Shown in pieces: positions 43,584 to 52,755 of a stretch of 64,000 bases of DNA (positions within the stretch are counted from its first letter, which is position 1; each line of letters opens with the position of its first letter). Origin of the DNA: Paraperibacillus marinus. GTDB taxonomy: Bacteria; Bacillota; Bacilli; Bacillales; DSM-1321. The translations under genes were made by a program, and so were the position numbers. The notes under the pieces were generated by a model. The model saw only the letters and a list, made by a program, of their open reading frames with translations, made no database searches and had not been told where the DNA came from. The stretch is from assembly GCF_046237605.1 (NCBI RefSeq), contig NZ_CP143542.1, forward strand, positions 2,914,001-2,978,000, read 5' to 3'.

Positions 43584-43611
43584 AAAAAGGAGACGGCTTC
43601 CCGTCTCCTTT
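43584..43611 (-). terminator. Intrinsic terminator of pbpB
   Basis: AAAGGAGACGG/CCGTCTCCTTT stem-loop followed by a T-run on the minus strand, right after the pbpB stop. It isolates spoVD from the vegetative division genes upstream. Confidence 0.85.
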
Positions 43612-43616
43612 CATGG

Positions 43617-45812
43617 TCATGATCCTTCATATTCATCTTTTTTTGGAGGGTCTTTTTTCTGCATATCATCCGGCTTTTTCATTTGGACAATAACATACTC
43701 TTTTGGATTAAGCCTGCTTCCGGGCTGTACATTCTGTTTGACTACATAGCCGCTTCCGACCGTCTGCAGCGGAACTCCGCTGATCTTCGCCACTTTCATG
43801 ACATCCCTCAGTGACCATCCCTTCATATTGGGTGCTTTCATGTTTCCTTCAGTCCGGAGAATGATCCTTTCACCTTGAAGGAGCTTAGTGCCCTGTTTAG
43901 GATTCTGGCTGATGATGCCCGTTCCGCTCCCAAGCTGAATGACTTCATACCCTTCGGCTTCAAGGGTCTTCGCGGTCTGAGCGGCATCTTTGCCCGTGAA
44001 GTCCTCAACAGCCTTGGATGATTTGGCTTCGGCCATGGAAGGCTTGATGTTCAGATATTGCAGGCTGTTGCGCATGACTGTATTAAAAATCATGGATACC
44101 GGGATGGAGCCGTCTGTATAATATTCGATTTCCGGCTGCTGGACGGCTACATACATGACAAGCTCCGGATCGTCTTTAGGCGCCATACCAAGGAATGAAA
44201 ACACATAGTTGCTGGCTCCTGTCAGGTACTTTCCGTCAGGCCCGGGCATCTGCGCTGTCCCTGTCTTCCCTGCCACTTCATAGCCGTTTATTTTATACCG
44301 TTTGCCGGTTCCATGCTCGCCCGTAACGACTGTACCGAGATAATCCCTTACCTTTTTCGCGGTTTCGGATGAAATTGGCTGGGAGACGGTCTTTGGTTCC
44401 GTTTTTTTAATTACCTTTTTTGTGGAAGGATCGGTTATATCCTTGATCACGTAAGGACGCATCATTTTGCCGCCATTTGCGACAGCGGTGGCAGCCTGTA
44501 TCTGCTGAATCGGCGTGATGGCAGTTCCCTGGCCAAAGGCTGTAGTGATTTTTTCAATTGGCCATTTATACAGGATCTTCCCTGTCGCTTCGTTCGGCAG
44601 ATCGATTCCCGTCGGCTTGTCAAAGCCGAATTTTGTTAAATACGCCCGGAATTTTTCCTCTCCGAGCTTTTCCATGGCAAGCTTGGCGAAAGCCACATTT
44701 GATGACCTCTGCAGGCCTTCAAGATAGGTGATGGTCCCCCAGCCCGCTCCGCCATTATGGTCACGGATGCTTCCTGAATTCCCCTTTTTGTATGTTCCCG
44801 ATTTATACGTATCGTTAGGATTGAATACATTTTCCTGAACCGCGGCTGCAAGGGTGAATACCTTCATCGTCGAACCCGGCTCAAACGAATCCTCCACGGC
44901 AAGATTCTGCCAGCCATCCTCAAGCCCTTCCCTCGTTTTCGGGTGGAAGGTCGGCCTCTGGCTCATCGCGAGAATTTCACCAGTTTTTGGATTGGCGACA
45001 ATAGCGATCATTTTTTTAGGATTGTACTTCATTTGGACGGAATTCATGGAATCCTCCAGGAAGGTCTGTATTTTTTTATCCAGGGTTACAGAAACCTGAG
45101 CCCCATCCTTAGGCGGGGTAATTTTCTCCTTTGAGTTTGGAAGGAGGAAGCCCCATTTATCGCTGTCATACTTTACAACGCCATCCGTTTCCTTCAAATA
45201 CTTTTCCATCGTCCTTTCAAGGCCCAGACGCCCTGTTGATATTTCTTTTTTAGTTTTTTTATTGAACTTGGTTTCCGTAAAGCCGATTAAGTGGGAGGCA
45301 AAGACTCCGTTCGGATAAAATCGTTTGGATTCGCGCTGGAACATGATGCCCGGGAGATCCAGGGCTTCAATCTCATTTTTGGTCTGGTGGGTAATATCCT
45401 TTCCGGCACTCCCGAACTCCACCTGAAAAACCTTTTTATTCAGCCTCTCAAATATCTCGCTTTCTTCCATATCAATATACTTAGCAAGCTCTCTTGCTGT
45501 CTTCTGCGGGTTTTTCACATGCTTTGGATGTTCCGGATCAGCAGTGACCGACTTGTCCAATATCGCCGTCAGTTTATAAGAGACCGTATCCTCCGCAATA
45601 GGTTCCCCTGTCCGGTCCACGATGCTTCCCCTTTTCGCTTCAAGGATATCCTCCCGTAAATATTTGGTTTCAAGCTTCCGGGCAAGGGCAGTCCCCCCCG
45701 CTTCCCCGGTAACTTCTATAAACAAGAATCTGCCTGCCAAAATAAAAAAGAGCAGTCCAAATGTAAAGAAGAGGACCACTGCTCCTGTTGATATATTTTT
45801 TTGCTTTTGCAT
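43617..45812 (-). CDS. pbpB: Penicillin-binding protein 2B (septal transpeptidase)
   Basis: Class B PBP that cross-links septal peptidoglycan with FtsW. The 731-residue product has a membrane anchor (about 10-33), a PBP dimer domain, a transpeptidase domain with active Ser314 in STMK, SSN in LQRSSNVAFAKL and KTG in AGKTGTAQM, and two C-terminal PASTA domains (about 590-715) ending in an acidic tail. Its ATG shares one base with the ftsL TGA, so the two are translationally coupled. It is 15 residues longer than remembered for B. subtilis. Confidence 0.96.
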   Translation of the reverse strand: MQKQKNISTGAVVLFFTFGLLFFILAGRFLFIEVTGEAGGTALARKLETKYLREDILEAKRGSIVDRTGEPIAEDTVSYKLTAILDKSVTADPEHPKHVKNPQKTARELAKYIDMEESEIFERLNKKVFQVEFGSAGKDITHQTKNEIEALDLPGIMFQRESKRFYPNGVFASHLIGFTETKFNKKTKKEISTGRLGLERTMEKYLKETDGVVKYDSDKWGFLLPNSKEKITPPKDGAQVSVTLDKKIQTFLEDSMNSVQMKYNPKKMIAIVANPKTGEILAMSQRPTFHPKTREGLEDGWQNLAVEDSFEPGSTMKVFTLAAAVQENVFNPNDTYKSGTYKKGNSGSIRDHNGGAGWGTITYLEGLQRSSNVAFAKLAMEKLGEEKFRAYLTKFGFDKPTGIDLPNEATGKILYKWPIEKITTAFGQGTAITPIQQIQAATAVANGGKMMRPYVIKDITDPSTKKVIKKTEPKTVSQPISSETAKKVRDYLGTVVTGEHGTGKRYKINGYEVAGKTGTAQMPGPDGKYLTGASNYVFSFLGMAPKDDPELVMYVAVQQPEIEYYTDGSIPVSMIFNTVMRNSLQYLNIKPSMAEAKSSKAVEDFTGKDAAQTAKTLEAEGYEVIQLGSGTGIISQNPKQGTKLLQGERIILRTEGNMKAPNMKGWSLRDVMKVAKISGVPLQTVGSGYVVKQNVQPGSRLNPKEYVIVQMKKPDDMQKKDPPKKDEYEGS

Positions 45813-46162
45813 CAGTCCTGTACAACCTTAACGTTATTCTGGTTAAGCTTCAGGCCCAGCTCAGCTGCTTTCTTCCAAATTCTTTCATACGTGCTGAGTT
45901 CACTTACCTGCACCTTCAGATCCCCGTTCACTTTCTTTTGATTGTCTATGGAACCTTCTACCTGCTGTATTTCCTTATTCACGCTATAGACAGCAGATTG
46001 GTTGGCAATGATCTTGATGCCGGCGCCGGCTACCAGCAGGGCAAAAACGACCAGTAAAATCTTCTCGCCAAACGTGATTCCAGTTTTATGGCGGATGACG
46101 GATTGAACCTTTTTCCCTGGTACAATCTGCTGCTCCAACACTTTTTTTGCTACAGTGCTCAT
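45812..46162 (-). CDS. ftsL: Cell division protein FtsL
   Basis: Small bitopic septal protein that pairs with DivIC. The 116-residue product has a basic cytoplasmic N-terminus, a membrane segment (about 34-52) and an extracellular leucine-zipper-like coiled coil (about 55-100) with INKEIQQVEGSIDNQKKVN-like heptads. Position between rsmH and pbpB identifies this low-similarity family. Confidence 0.92.
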   Translation of the reverse strand: MSTVAKKVLEQQIVPGKKVQSVIRHKTGITFGEKILLVVFALLVAGAGIKIIANQSAVYSVNKEIQQVEGSIDNQKKVNGDLKVQVSELSTYERIWKKAAELGLKLNQNNVKVVQD

Positions 46163-46181
46163 GTTTCTCCCCCTGATCTCC

Positions 46182-47123
46182 TTATATTTTTTCAGCGATG
46201 CGCAATTTGGCCGACCTGGCCCTGTTGTTCATCTCTATTTCTTCTTCACTTGGCAGTATGGGCTTTCTGGTTATAATCTTGATCACCGGCTTGTACTCAT
46301 CCGGGATGATCGGCAGCCCGGGCGGAAGCGGAGGTGTTTCGCCGAGCTTCTTATACACCGTTTTACAGATCCGGTCTTCCAATGAGTGGAAGGTTATGAC
46401 TGATATTCTGCCGCCAGGGGCCAGGAGGCCGATGGCCTGATGGAGCGAGTCTTCAAAAACACCCAATTCATCATTAACGGCAATTCGGATGGCCTGGAAA
46501 ATCCTTTTGGCTGGATGCCCTCCCTTTCTCCTGGCCGGAGCAGGGATGCCTTCCTTGATCAGCTCTACCAGTTCGAACGTCGTCTCGATAGGCTTGATTT
46601 CACGGGCAGCTTCTATTTTCCTTGCAATCTGCTTTGAAAATTTTTCCTCTCCATATTTAAAGAAGATGCTGATCAGCTCCTGAAATGACCAGGAGTTCAC
46701 TACGTCATAGGCAGAGAGCCCAGCACTCTGGTCCATCCGCATATCAAGCGGAGCATCATTATGGTAGCTGAAGCCTCTCTCTGGTGTATCAAGCTGTGGG
46801 GAAGAAACTCCCAAATCATAGAGAATCCCGTCCACTTTATGTATTCCGCGTTCGCCGAGCTCGCGGGCGATATGCTTGAAATTGCTTTGAATCATGGTGA
46901 CTTGCCCGCTGTATTTCTTTAATTTCTCACTTGCATTCTTAATAGCCGTTTCATCCTGGTCAAACGCAAATAAATGGCCTTCCGGGGATAATTGGGATAA
47001 CACGTATTCACTGTGCCCAGCCCCTCCCATTGTACAATCAACATAAACTCCGTCAGGCTTAATATTCAAGCCATCGACAGTTTCCTTGAGCAATACAGTT
47101 GTATGCTGAAACAATAACTTCAC
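46182..47123 (-). CDS. rsmH: 16S rRNA m4C1402 methyltransferase RsmH (MraW)
   Basis: SAM-dependent N4-methylation of C1402 in 16S rRNA. The 313-residue protein has the SAM motif VDCTMGGAGHSEY near residue 29, a DGILYDLGVSSPQLD motif near 97 and the C-terminal VITFHSLEDRI near 240. It follows mraZ in the usual dcw order. Confidence 0.97.
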   Translation of the reverse strand: MKLLFQHTTVLLKETVDGLNIKPDGVYVDCTMGGAGHSEYVLSQLSPEGHLFAFDQDETAIKNASEKLKKYSGQVTMIQSNFKHIARELGERGIHKVDGILYDLGVSSPQLDTPERGFSYHNDAPLDMRMDQSAGLSAYDVVNSWSFQELISIFFKYGEEKFSKQIARKIEAAREIKPIETTFELVELIKEGIPAPARRKGGHPAKRIFQAIRIAVNDELGVFEDSLHQAIGLLAPGGRISVITFHSLEDRICKTVYKKLGETPPLPPGLPIIPDEYKPVIKIITRKPILPSEEEIEMNNRARSAKLRIAEKI

Positions 47124-47163
47124 CTTCCAATCGAGAATGAACCATCCTCATGCAATGAATTCG

Positions 47164-47595
47164 CTAAATATCGAAACCTATCATGTTTTCAGCGATTTCT
47201 GCAAAAGAATCTTCGGAATTTGTAAAATAGTCTTCCCAAAGAGGCTTGCTCCAAATCTCAATTCGATTGGAAACTCCGAGAACAACACATTCTTTTTCTA
47301 GCGATGCATAAGCTGTAAGTGGTGCGGGTATGTTGATGCGGCCTTGTTTGTCTAATTCGCATTCTGTCGCGCCCGAGAAGAAAAACCTCGTAAATGCCCG
47401 GGCATCTTTTTTGGTAAGCGGCAGAGCTTTTAGTTTTTCTTCGAGCTGCTTCCATTCTTCCAATGGATAACCAAATAAACATTGATCCAGTCCCCGGGTA
47501 ATAACGAATTCCTCGCCAAGGCTTTCTCTAAACTTTGCGGGGACGATGATCCGGCCCTTGTTATCAATGGTATGATGGTATTCGCCCATGAACAT
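47164..47595 (-). CDS. mraZ: MraZ, transcriptional regulator of the dcw cluster
   Basis: Ring-forming DNA-binding protein with two SpoVT/AbrB-like domains (about 5-50 and 78-125). The 143-residue sequence closely matches B. subtilis, with MGEYHHTIDNKGRIIVPAKF and the repeat ECELDKQGRINIP. In other bacteria MraZ represses its own operon by binding GTGGG repeats; such repeats lie directly upstream. Confidence 0.96.
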   Translation of the reverse strand: MFMGEYHHTIDNKGRIIVPAKFRESLGEEFVITRGLDQCLFGYPLEEWKQLEEKLKALPLTKKDARAFTRFFFSGATECELDKQGRINIPAPLTAYASLEKECVVLGVSNRIEIWSKPLWEDYFTNSEDSFAEIAENMIGFDI

Positions 47596-47598
47596 TTG

Positions 47599-47652
47599 CC
47601 ACTACCCCCACTTTCTAATTTCAATGTACCACATCCCCCCACTTTTCACCAC
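47599..47652 (-). promoter_or_regulatory. MraZ-box repeats upstream of mraZ
   Basis: Five GTGG units on the minus strand at 47649-47652, 47639-47642, 47629-47632, 47608-47611 and 47599-47602. The first three are exactly ten bases apart, one helical turn, as expected for a MraZ ring contacting one DNA face. The nearest repeat ends four bases before the mraZ ATG. Confidence 0.65.
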
Positions 47653-47813
47653 CATTTTTATATTATTCATGTAATATAAACCGGAAGCCTGGATATTGCT
47701 CCTTTTGCTTCCTCAACATCAATTTTCTGCCATCTCTCCGCCTTGCTTCATGAATTGGAGTTATCCTGTTTCCATGCATGCGGACATTCCCGCTATACAC
47801 ATGGCATGCCGGC

Positions 47814-47863
47814 AAAAAAAAAGAGCCCGAAAAGAGGTATAAAACCTCTTCGGACTGTCTCTT
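47814..47863 (-). terminator. Intrinsic terminator of bshC
   Basis: Minus-strand GAGACAGTCCGAAGAGG paired with CCTCTTTTCGGGCTC, then a nine-base T-run. It separates bshC from mraZ. The 200 bases between it and mraZ hold no gene. Confidence 0.85.
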
Positions 47864-49498
47864 TTATAGCAATATCACCTTATGCTTATTATTGAATTCA
47901 TAATGGAGCTCTGTTAGTTCCTGAATGAAATCAGGTCCATATTTATTCAGATAGTATATCGGATTCCATATCCTCTCCTGAGGTGAATCCAGAGGTGAAA
48001 GGGAGCAGCTGATCCGGTTGTACTTACTTGTGACTATTTCATATTTATCCTTGTTTCTTTCGTTTGTTTTGTCATAAATGAACTGAAGCTGCTTTTTTAT
48101 GATATCCAAATTCTTTTCAAGCAGCGGGCTTAATGCCCCATCAACCTTCACCGCACGGGCAGAGAATTCACGATGGGATTCTTCCACACCGCCAAGCATC
48201 CTTGCATATAGGTTGTCTAACGTTTCATCCTTGATCTGTCCAAGGAAGTCGGACAGCCTTTCCTTTGTCCTGCCGCTGAGGGCTTCCTCGATTGACATGC
48301 CCACTTCCTCCAGGTCTGTCCCGATTGAGCGTTCAAGCAGGGTAATGTTCAGCCTTGGTACAATTGGAGGCATTTTCATCTCGAAAAGCTCGAACGACTG
48401 CTTCAGCTCAGCCCAATACGCGGCCTCCCCCGGCCCGGCGATAAAAGCCAGAACCGGGAAAAGGCTTTCCTGCATGATGGGCCTTGTGACCACATTATTG
48501 CTCAGGCATTCCGGCCGGCTCTCAGCCAGCTCAAGCATTTCATCCATGTTAAAAGCAAGTGCCTCATCTTTTCCTGAAATGAATCTTCCGCTCTCATCAA
48601 GCGAAAGCAGCGTCCTCTCCTGCTTCTCTTTTTCATAATAAAAGAGATTGGCAGCATTTCCTTCCAGTTCTATGGCTTTTCCATAGCCTTCACCCGCCAC
48701 AAGTTCCTGCTGCGAGAGGACTTTCCTGGTTATCTCACCCGCATTTTTGATCATCCCCGTAAAATAAGATGATTCAATTTTTCTTAAGCCGGGATCCGCT
48801 GCATCGATAAGAAGCAGCCCGCTGCTTCCGAACCATTCATGCAGAAGGCGCGCAAAAAACTCAGAGAACGTATTGGACTCTTTTATGATTTCTTTGATAG
48901 AAGCCAAAAGGCCATTGGTATATTCCGTCTCCCCGCAGCTCTCCATAACATCTTCAAGCCAGGCACACGCAGTGTCATCATCCAGTTCAAGATCCGAGAC
49001 CATGGGCTTTTTGGTCACATACATCGGATAGGACATTTTATCCGGCTTTCCATTGCGCATTGCATATATATGATTAACTTCCTGGATATCATGGTCTTCG
49101 CCTGCAATCCAAAAAACTGGGATGACCCTTTTTTTCAAAGCTTTTTCCTGCTGTTCCGCGAGTTTTATAACAGAAATTGCTTTATGTATAGTATATAAAG
49201 GCCCGCTCAAGATCCCTGCCTGCTGTCCGCCGATGACAACGGCAGAATCAGGCCTCTCAAGCGCTTCCAGGTTACTCAGCAGGCAATCGTTCATTCCAAA
49301 AGGATCCATATATTGACGGATATGTCCAGCCAATTCTGTTCTATGAAAGCTGCGATTCATGAGATCGCTGTATCTTTTTTCGTATACTTTTTCATCATTG
49401 ATATCATAATGAAAAAAATTATCCGTCTTAAGCCTGCCATCGATATAGTCAGATGCGAACTTGTTGATTGCCGGCAGGACAAGATCCTTAATTTCCAT
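47864..49498 (-). CDS. bshC: BshC, putative cysteine-adding enzyme of bacillithiol synthesis
   Basis: Last-step enzyme of bacillithiol synthesis, proposed to join cysteine to glucosaminyl-malate. The 544-residue protein has the Rossmann-like core with VVIGGQQAGILSGPLYT near residue 87 and PVFWIAGEDHDIQEVNH near 128, and a long C-terminal coiled coil (about 400-490). Length agrees with the family. It indicates bacillithiol as the low-molecular-weight thiol. It is downstream of the ylbQ group. Confidence 0.94.
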   Translation of the reverse strand: MEIKDLVLPAINKFASDYIDGRLKTDNFFHYDINDEKVYEKRYSDLMNRSFHRTELAGHIRQYMDPFGMNDCLLSNLEALERPDSAVVIGGQQAGILSGPLYTIHKAISVIKLAEQQEKALKKRVIPVFWIAGEDHDIQEVNHIYAMRNGKPDKMSYPMYVTKKPMVSDLELDDDTACAWLEDVMESCGETEYTNGLLASIKEIIKESNTFSEFFARLLHEWFGSSGLLLIDAADPGLRKIESSYFTGMIKNAGEITRKVLSQQELVAGEGYGKAIELEGNAANLFYYEKEKQERTLLSLDESGRFISGKDEALAFNMDEMLELAESRPECLSNNVVTRPIMQESLFPVLAFIAGPGEAAYWAELKQSFELFEMKMPPIVPRLNITLLERSIGTDLEEVGMSIEEALSGRTKERLSDFLGQIKDETLDNLYARMLGGVEESHREFSARAVKVDGALSPLLEKNLDIIKKQLQFIYDKTNERNKDKYEIVTSKYNRISCSLSPLDSPQERIWNPIYYLNKYGPDFIQELTELHYEFNNKHKVILL

Positions 49499-49616
49499 GA
49501 AGCTGACTTCCTTTCTCTCTCCAACTTAGCTCTAAAAAGTATACCACCTTTAAACAGGAGAAACAAAGATGCTGTCTTGCACCTGCACCCGGCAGATAAC
49601 GGATAATATGGCCCCT

Positions 49617-50006
49617 TTAAATCAGCATTCTCGCAATCCGGTCAATCATGCCGTATATACTCAGAATGAAATAACCGCCTAAAAAGAGGATGAAGTTCAC
49701 TCTCCAGAAGCCTTTAAAGATACGGAAGAAATCTACTTCCTCGCGGTATTTGTAATTCACGACCGAAACGGATGCCGCTATCACGATCAATAATAGGATA
49801 ATCACCCACAAGAGTGAGGTACCCCAGATGGTCTTGATCATGTAATGCACAGAAAGGATCAAGAAAACAGTCGTCAGGTCTGCCGACATATGAACCGATT
49901 TTCTATGGCTTTTAGTTATCCTTTTGACAATGACGAATACAGCGAGATAACCAAGTAATGGGACAGTAATAAAAGCTGCAGCAGCACTTGCTATGAATTG
50001 TGACAC
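49617..50006 (-). CDS. DUF3397-type small membrane protein
   Basis: A 129-residue integral membrane protein with four hydrophobic segments (about 5-27, 43-60, 66-82 and 103-123). The linker with RITKSHRKSVHMSADLTT matches my memory of the DUF3397 family found next to bshC in several Bacillus species. No catalytic motif is visible and the function is unknown. It follows ylbQ by 11 bases, so the two are co-transcribed. Confidence 0.8.
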   Translation of the reverse strand: MSQFIASAAAAFITVPLLGYLAVFVIVKRITKSHRKSVHMSADLTTVFLILSVHYMIKTIWGTSLLWVIILLLIVIAASVSVVNYKYREEVDFFRIFKGFWRVNFILFLGGYFILSIYGMIDRIARMLI

Positions 50007-50017
50007 ACCGTTTCCTC

Positions 50018-50890
50018 CTATGGGCGCTCCTTCCCTTTTATCATCGTATATATTAAACGAGTAAGGGCCGGCTCTATCTTTTTATGCGCTGCTTCCTGCA
50101 ATATGTAACCCAGGATTGCATCAATTTCGGTCTTTCTCCCACTCTCCAGATCTACGAGCATGGAGGATTTATTCCTCTCTGTATTGCGGCACACTTCTTC
50201 TATATACCGTCTTATCCCGTCCGAATCAGAGATGGCAAAAACCTCCGCTGCTTCCTTGTACATGGATTGAAAGAGGCTGTTAAAGTGCGGGTTATCAAGC
50301 AGCTCCCCATTTCTTGCGCCGAGGACCGCCGTAAGCGGATTAATGCAGGCATTTACAATAAGTTTCTTCAACATCATCTTGTAATAATCCTTCTCGTAAA
50401 TGAAAGGAAATAAAGGATCTTCCGTCTTTATTTTAAAGGAATCGAGGCTCCCTCGGTAGACAGCTGCCCTGATATTTCCAGCTCCGGTATGGGAAACCGT
50501 ATTGTCATTCTTTTTTTGGGCCCCATGCTCGACGATCCCAACCGCAATTTGTGAGACGGGAAGGTCCGCAAGCAAACTGAGATGCCCCATGCCATTCTGC
50601 AGGAACAGAACAGGGGAGGCTGTCTCTTGCAAGGGAGGCATCAGAGATTCCAGATGATGTGCTTTCACACACACGATGGTGATGTGCCCATCATCCTTCA
50701 TCTCCGATACAGGATATGCGGTTACTTCCATACTTTCTAAAGTGCCGCCCCGTTCTAAGTTAATGCCGTTTTTGTTGATTGTTTCTGCCTGGCCAGCAGT
50801 CCTGGTGTACAGTGTAATGTTATTTCCTCTTGAAAGGCATGCGGCTGTGAGCAGCCCGACAGCCCCTCCCCCGATAATATTGATTTTCAT
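50018..50890 (-). CDS. ylbQ: 2-dehydropantoate 2-reductase family protein
   Basis: NADPH-dependent ketopantoate reductase family, giving pantoate for coenzyme A; B. subtilis YlbQ (PanE2) occupies this position. The 290-residue protein has the nucleotide-binding loop GGGAVG at residues 7-12, a catalytic lysine region KKLIVNACINPLTAVLGARNG and a C-terminal SSMLVDLESGRKTEID segment. Start ATG at 50890 gives MKINIIGGG; 18 upstream codons are not family-like. Confidence 0.9.
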   Translation of the reverse strand: MKINIIGGGAVGLLTAACLSRGNNITLYTRTAGQAETINKNGINLERGGTLESMEVTAYPVSEMKDDGHITIVCVKAHHLESLMPPLQETASPVLFLQNGMGHLSLLADLPVSQIAVGIVEHGAQKKNDNTVSHTGAGNIRAAVYRGSLDSFKIKTEDPLFPFIYEKDYYKMMLKKLIVNACINPLTAVLGARNGELLDNPHFNSLFQSMYKEAAEVFAISDSDGIRRYIEEVCRNTERNKSSMLVDLESGRKTEIDAILGYILQEAAHKKIEPALTRLIYTMIKGKERP

Positions 50891-51487
50891 CCATTTGGCC
50901 CCCGTATTTCTTCTGTGGAAAAGGGGCGGAGCTGCATGTATCATAATGCTTTTTGCAAGCAGCCCGGCATCCCTGCCTGCGCCTTACTCCGCTCCAACGC
51001 CTTATAGTGTTTGTTTCTGTTCCTGTCCAGATTCCTTTCCAGGCATGGGCTGTGGGTAACTATGTTTGTATTATGGCAGTTTTCGCAAACCTTGCTGCGG
51101 ATTACACATAGAGACGATCCTGGCACCCCTGTAAGACCATGTTTCTCCAATATAGAATTTATTAAAGAAAACAACAATTTTTCAGGTAAGTATTCTGTAA
51201 AACTTTGTGGCTGTTTGAGCGGATTGCACGCGTAAATCATTCTTCATGTTCAGCAGCCGTAATATTCATGAAAACAGCCTTAAGAGTAAGTTCTTTTTAT
51301 TTAATAGTAGCAGACCGATAGCCAGGATAAAAACCTTTTTATAGCGTTGATGCTTCTCTTTAGTCCAGGGATTTGCCAATGCAGAATTTTTTTACTTTTT
51401 ATTATATAATCAGTGAGAGAGGGAGTTTTTTAACTGGCTGTTAAGAAAGCGGTTCCATCAGCGGCCGCGTCAAAGGGGGAAGAATCG
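50891..51487. other. ylbQ-ylbP intergenic region
   Basis: About 600 bases between divergent genes. Two opposed open frames of 74 and 99 codons overlap each other and show no protein-like composition, so neither is called. A plus-strand promoter for ylbP reads TTTACT (51391-51396), an 18-base spacer and TATAAT (51415-51420). Confidence 0.5.
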
Positions 51488-51961
51488 ATGAAACATACAG
51501 TTGAAAGACTGCTTATTAACTTCAAGACTCTTGAAGAGTTCAAGAAGTTTAAAGAATACGGGATACAGGAGCTGTCCATGCTTGAAGATCTTCAGGGAAG
51601 CATGATTGAAGACAACAGTGAATCTCCTTTTTATGGCATCTATTTCGGCGATAAGCTGGTGGCGCGCATGAGTCTTTACAAAGCAGATGCAAAACGGGAC
51701 CGCTATTTTGATCCGCCGCAGGACTATTATGTACTTTGGAAGCTTGAGGTTCTGCCCCCATATCAACGGAGGGGCTATGGGCGTGCCCTTGTAGAATTTG
51801 CGCAAAAGCATGGAAAGCCGCTGAAGACGAACCCGCGGATTCATTCACATGAATTTTGGAATAAGCTTGGCTTCCGAGATGTGAGTTATGATATGGAAAG
51901 AGATCTTGGTGAAAACCCCATGATCTGGTTTCCTGAAGGAGTAAGCGAAGCGGTCCGCTAA
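51488..51961 (+). CDS. ylbP: GNAT-family N-acetyltransferase YlbP
   Basis: Acetyl-CoA-dependent acetyltransferase of unknown substrate. The 157-residue protein matches B. subtilis YlbP: an N-terminal FKKFKEYGIQELSMLEDLQ segment, the GNAT core with LEVLPPYQRRGYGRALVEFA at about 92-111, where QRRGYG binds the CoA pyrophosphate, and a C-terminal FWNKLGF motif. ATG follows AAAGGGGG. It is the only plus-strand gene in this stretch and is separated from the gerR-like gene by a bidirectional terminator. Confidence 0.92.
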   Translation: MKHTVERLLINFKTLEEFKKFKEYGIQELSMLEDLQGSMIEDNSESPFYGIYFGDKLVARMSLYKADAKRDRYFDPPQDYYVLWKLEVLPPYQRRGYGRALVEFAQKHGKPLKTNPRIHSHEFWNKLGFRDVSYDMERDLGENPMIWFPEGVSEAVR

Positions 51962-52036
51962 AAAAATAAAAGAGGCTGTCCCCCGCGGCAACCCCCATTT
52001 CCAGGGGTGTACACCGCGCTCTGGACAGCCTTTTTC
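51961..52036. terminator. Bidirectional terminator between ylbP and the gerR-like gene
   Basis: Outer arms GGCTGTCC (about 51975-51982) and GGACAGCC (52023-52030) enclose a CCGCG...CGCG inner stem, with A-rich sequence on the left and a T-run on the right, so both convergent genes can use it. Confidence 0.8.
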
Positions 52037-52040
52037 CACT

Positions 52041-52676
52041 CTATTTTTTGACCCTTTCCAGGTTTCCGTTTTTATCCATCTGAAACTTCACGTTAGGGCT
52101 GTTCATCTCCTCTTCAAGAAAAATCAGCTTTCTGGCTTTCTCCATGATCTGCAGGAGCGCCCGGTAATCTTCTTCTACATTCCTCAGCTTTTCCTGCAGC
52201 TGCAGATTATATTGTACAAGCTGGTCATATTCTTTCTTTAAGGTCTCAAGCTCCCGCCTCATTCCCTCCGTTTCCTGGACATTGTTTCCTGATTGGTAGT
52301 TCTGATCATATTGGACCAGGAACTGGATAACGTCGTTCAGGTTTACAAGATGGTCAGCATGCGCTTCCCTTATGGCATCCTCCATAGAAGCAGCTGCCGC
52401 AGGAGAACGCGGGGCTTCCGCGGGAGGCGGTGCCTCAAGATGGTTTTTCTTACTTACTTTTCTCTGCATCTTCGCATGCTCAATTCCTGATTTATATTGT
52501 TTCCTTACGAATGAATTCCATCTGAAGCCGCAGGCAGCTGATGTCCTGGAAAGCTTTCTCCCTACTTCTTCAAAAGCCTTCAGCTGGGTGCTTCCATCTC
52601 GGATATGACTTAAAACTACTTCGGCCAATAACAAATCCTCATCCTGTGACCAGGCATCCTGGCGGGCAATCGTCAT
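52041..52676 (-). CDS. gerR: RsfA/GerR-family transcription regulator (YlbO)
   Basis: DNA-binding regulator of sporulation genes. The 211-residue product has an N-terminal Myb/SANT-like domain (about 5-60, AWSQDEDLLLAEVVLSHIRDG and AACGFRWNSFVRKQY), a linker rich in Ala/Pro and a C-terminal coiled coil (about 125-190). B. subtilis YlbO (GerR) at this position is a sigma-E gene that modulates mother-cell transcription; its paralogue RsfA acts in the forespore. Position favours GerR. Start ATG at 52676; an upstream ATG adds six residues. Confidence 0.85.
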   Translation of the reverse strand: MTIARQDAWSQDEDLLLAEVVLSHIRDGSTQLKAFEEVGRKLSRTSAACGFRWNSFVRKQYKSGIEHAKMQRKVSKKNHLEAPPPAEAPRSPAAAASMEDAIREAHADHLVNLNDVIQFLVQYDQNYQSGNNVQETEGMRRELETLKKEYDQLVQYNLQLQEKLRNVEEDYRALLQIMEKARKLIFLEEEMNSPNVKFQMDKNGNLERVKK

Positions 52677-52755
52677 CTTCCTCACTCCTTGCAAGTTTTA
52701 CTTCATACATATGCACTTGCTAGAAAAGATAGAAGAAGCCAGACTGCCGATATCA

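Noticed and set aside
50941..51240. 99-codon minus-strand frame with several cysteines between ylbQ and ylbP
   Set aside because: No ribosome-binding site, no recognisable domain, and it overlaps an opposing 74-codon frame; composition looks random.
52677..52740. Sigma-E promoter for the gerR-like gene
   Set aside because: CATATGTA is present upstream but deviates from CATAnAnT, and no convincing -35 is found at 14 bases; too weak to list.
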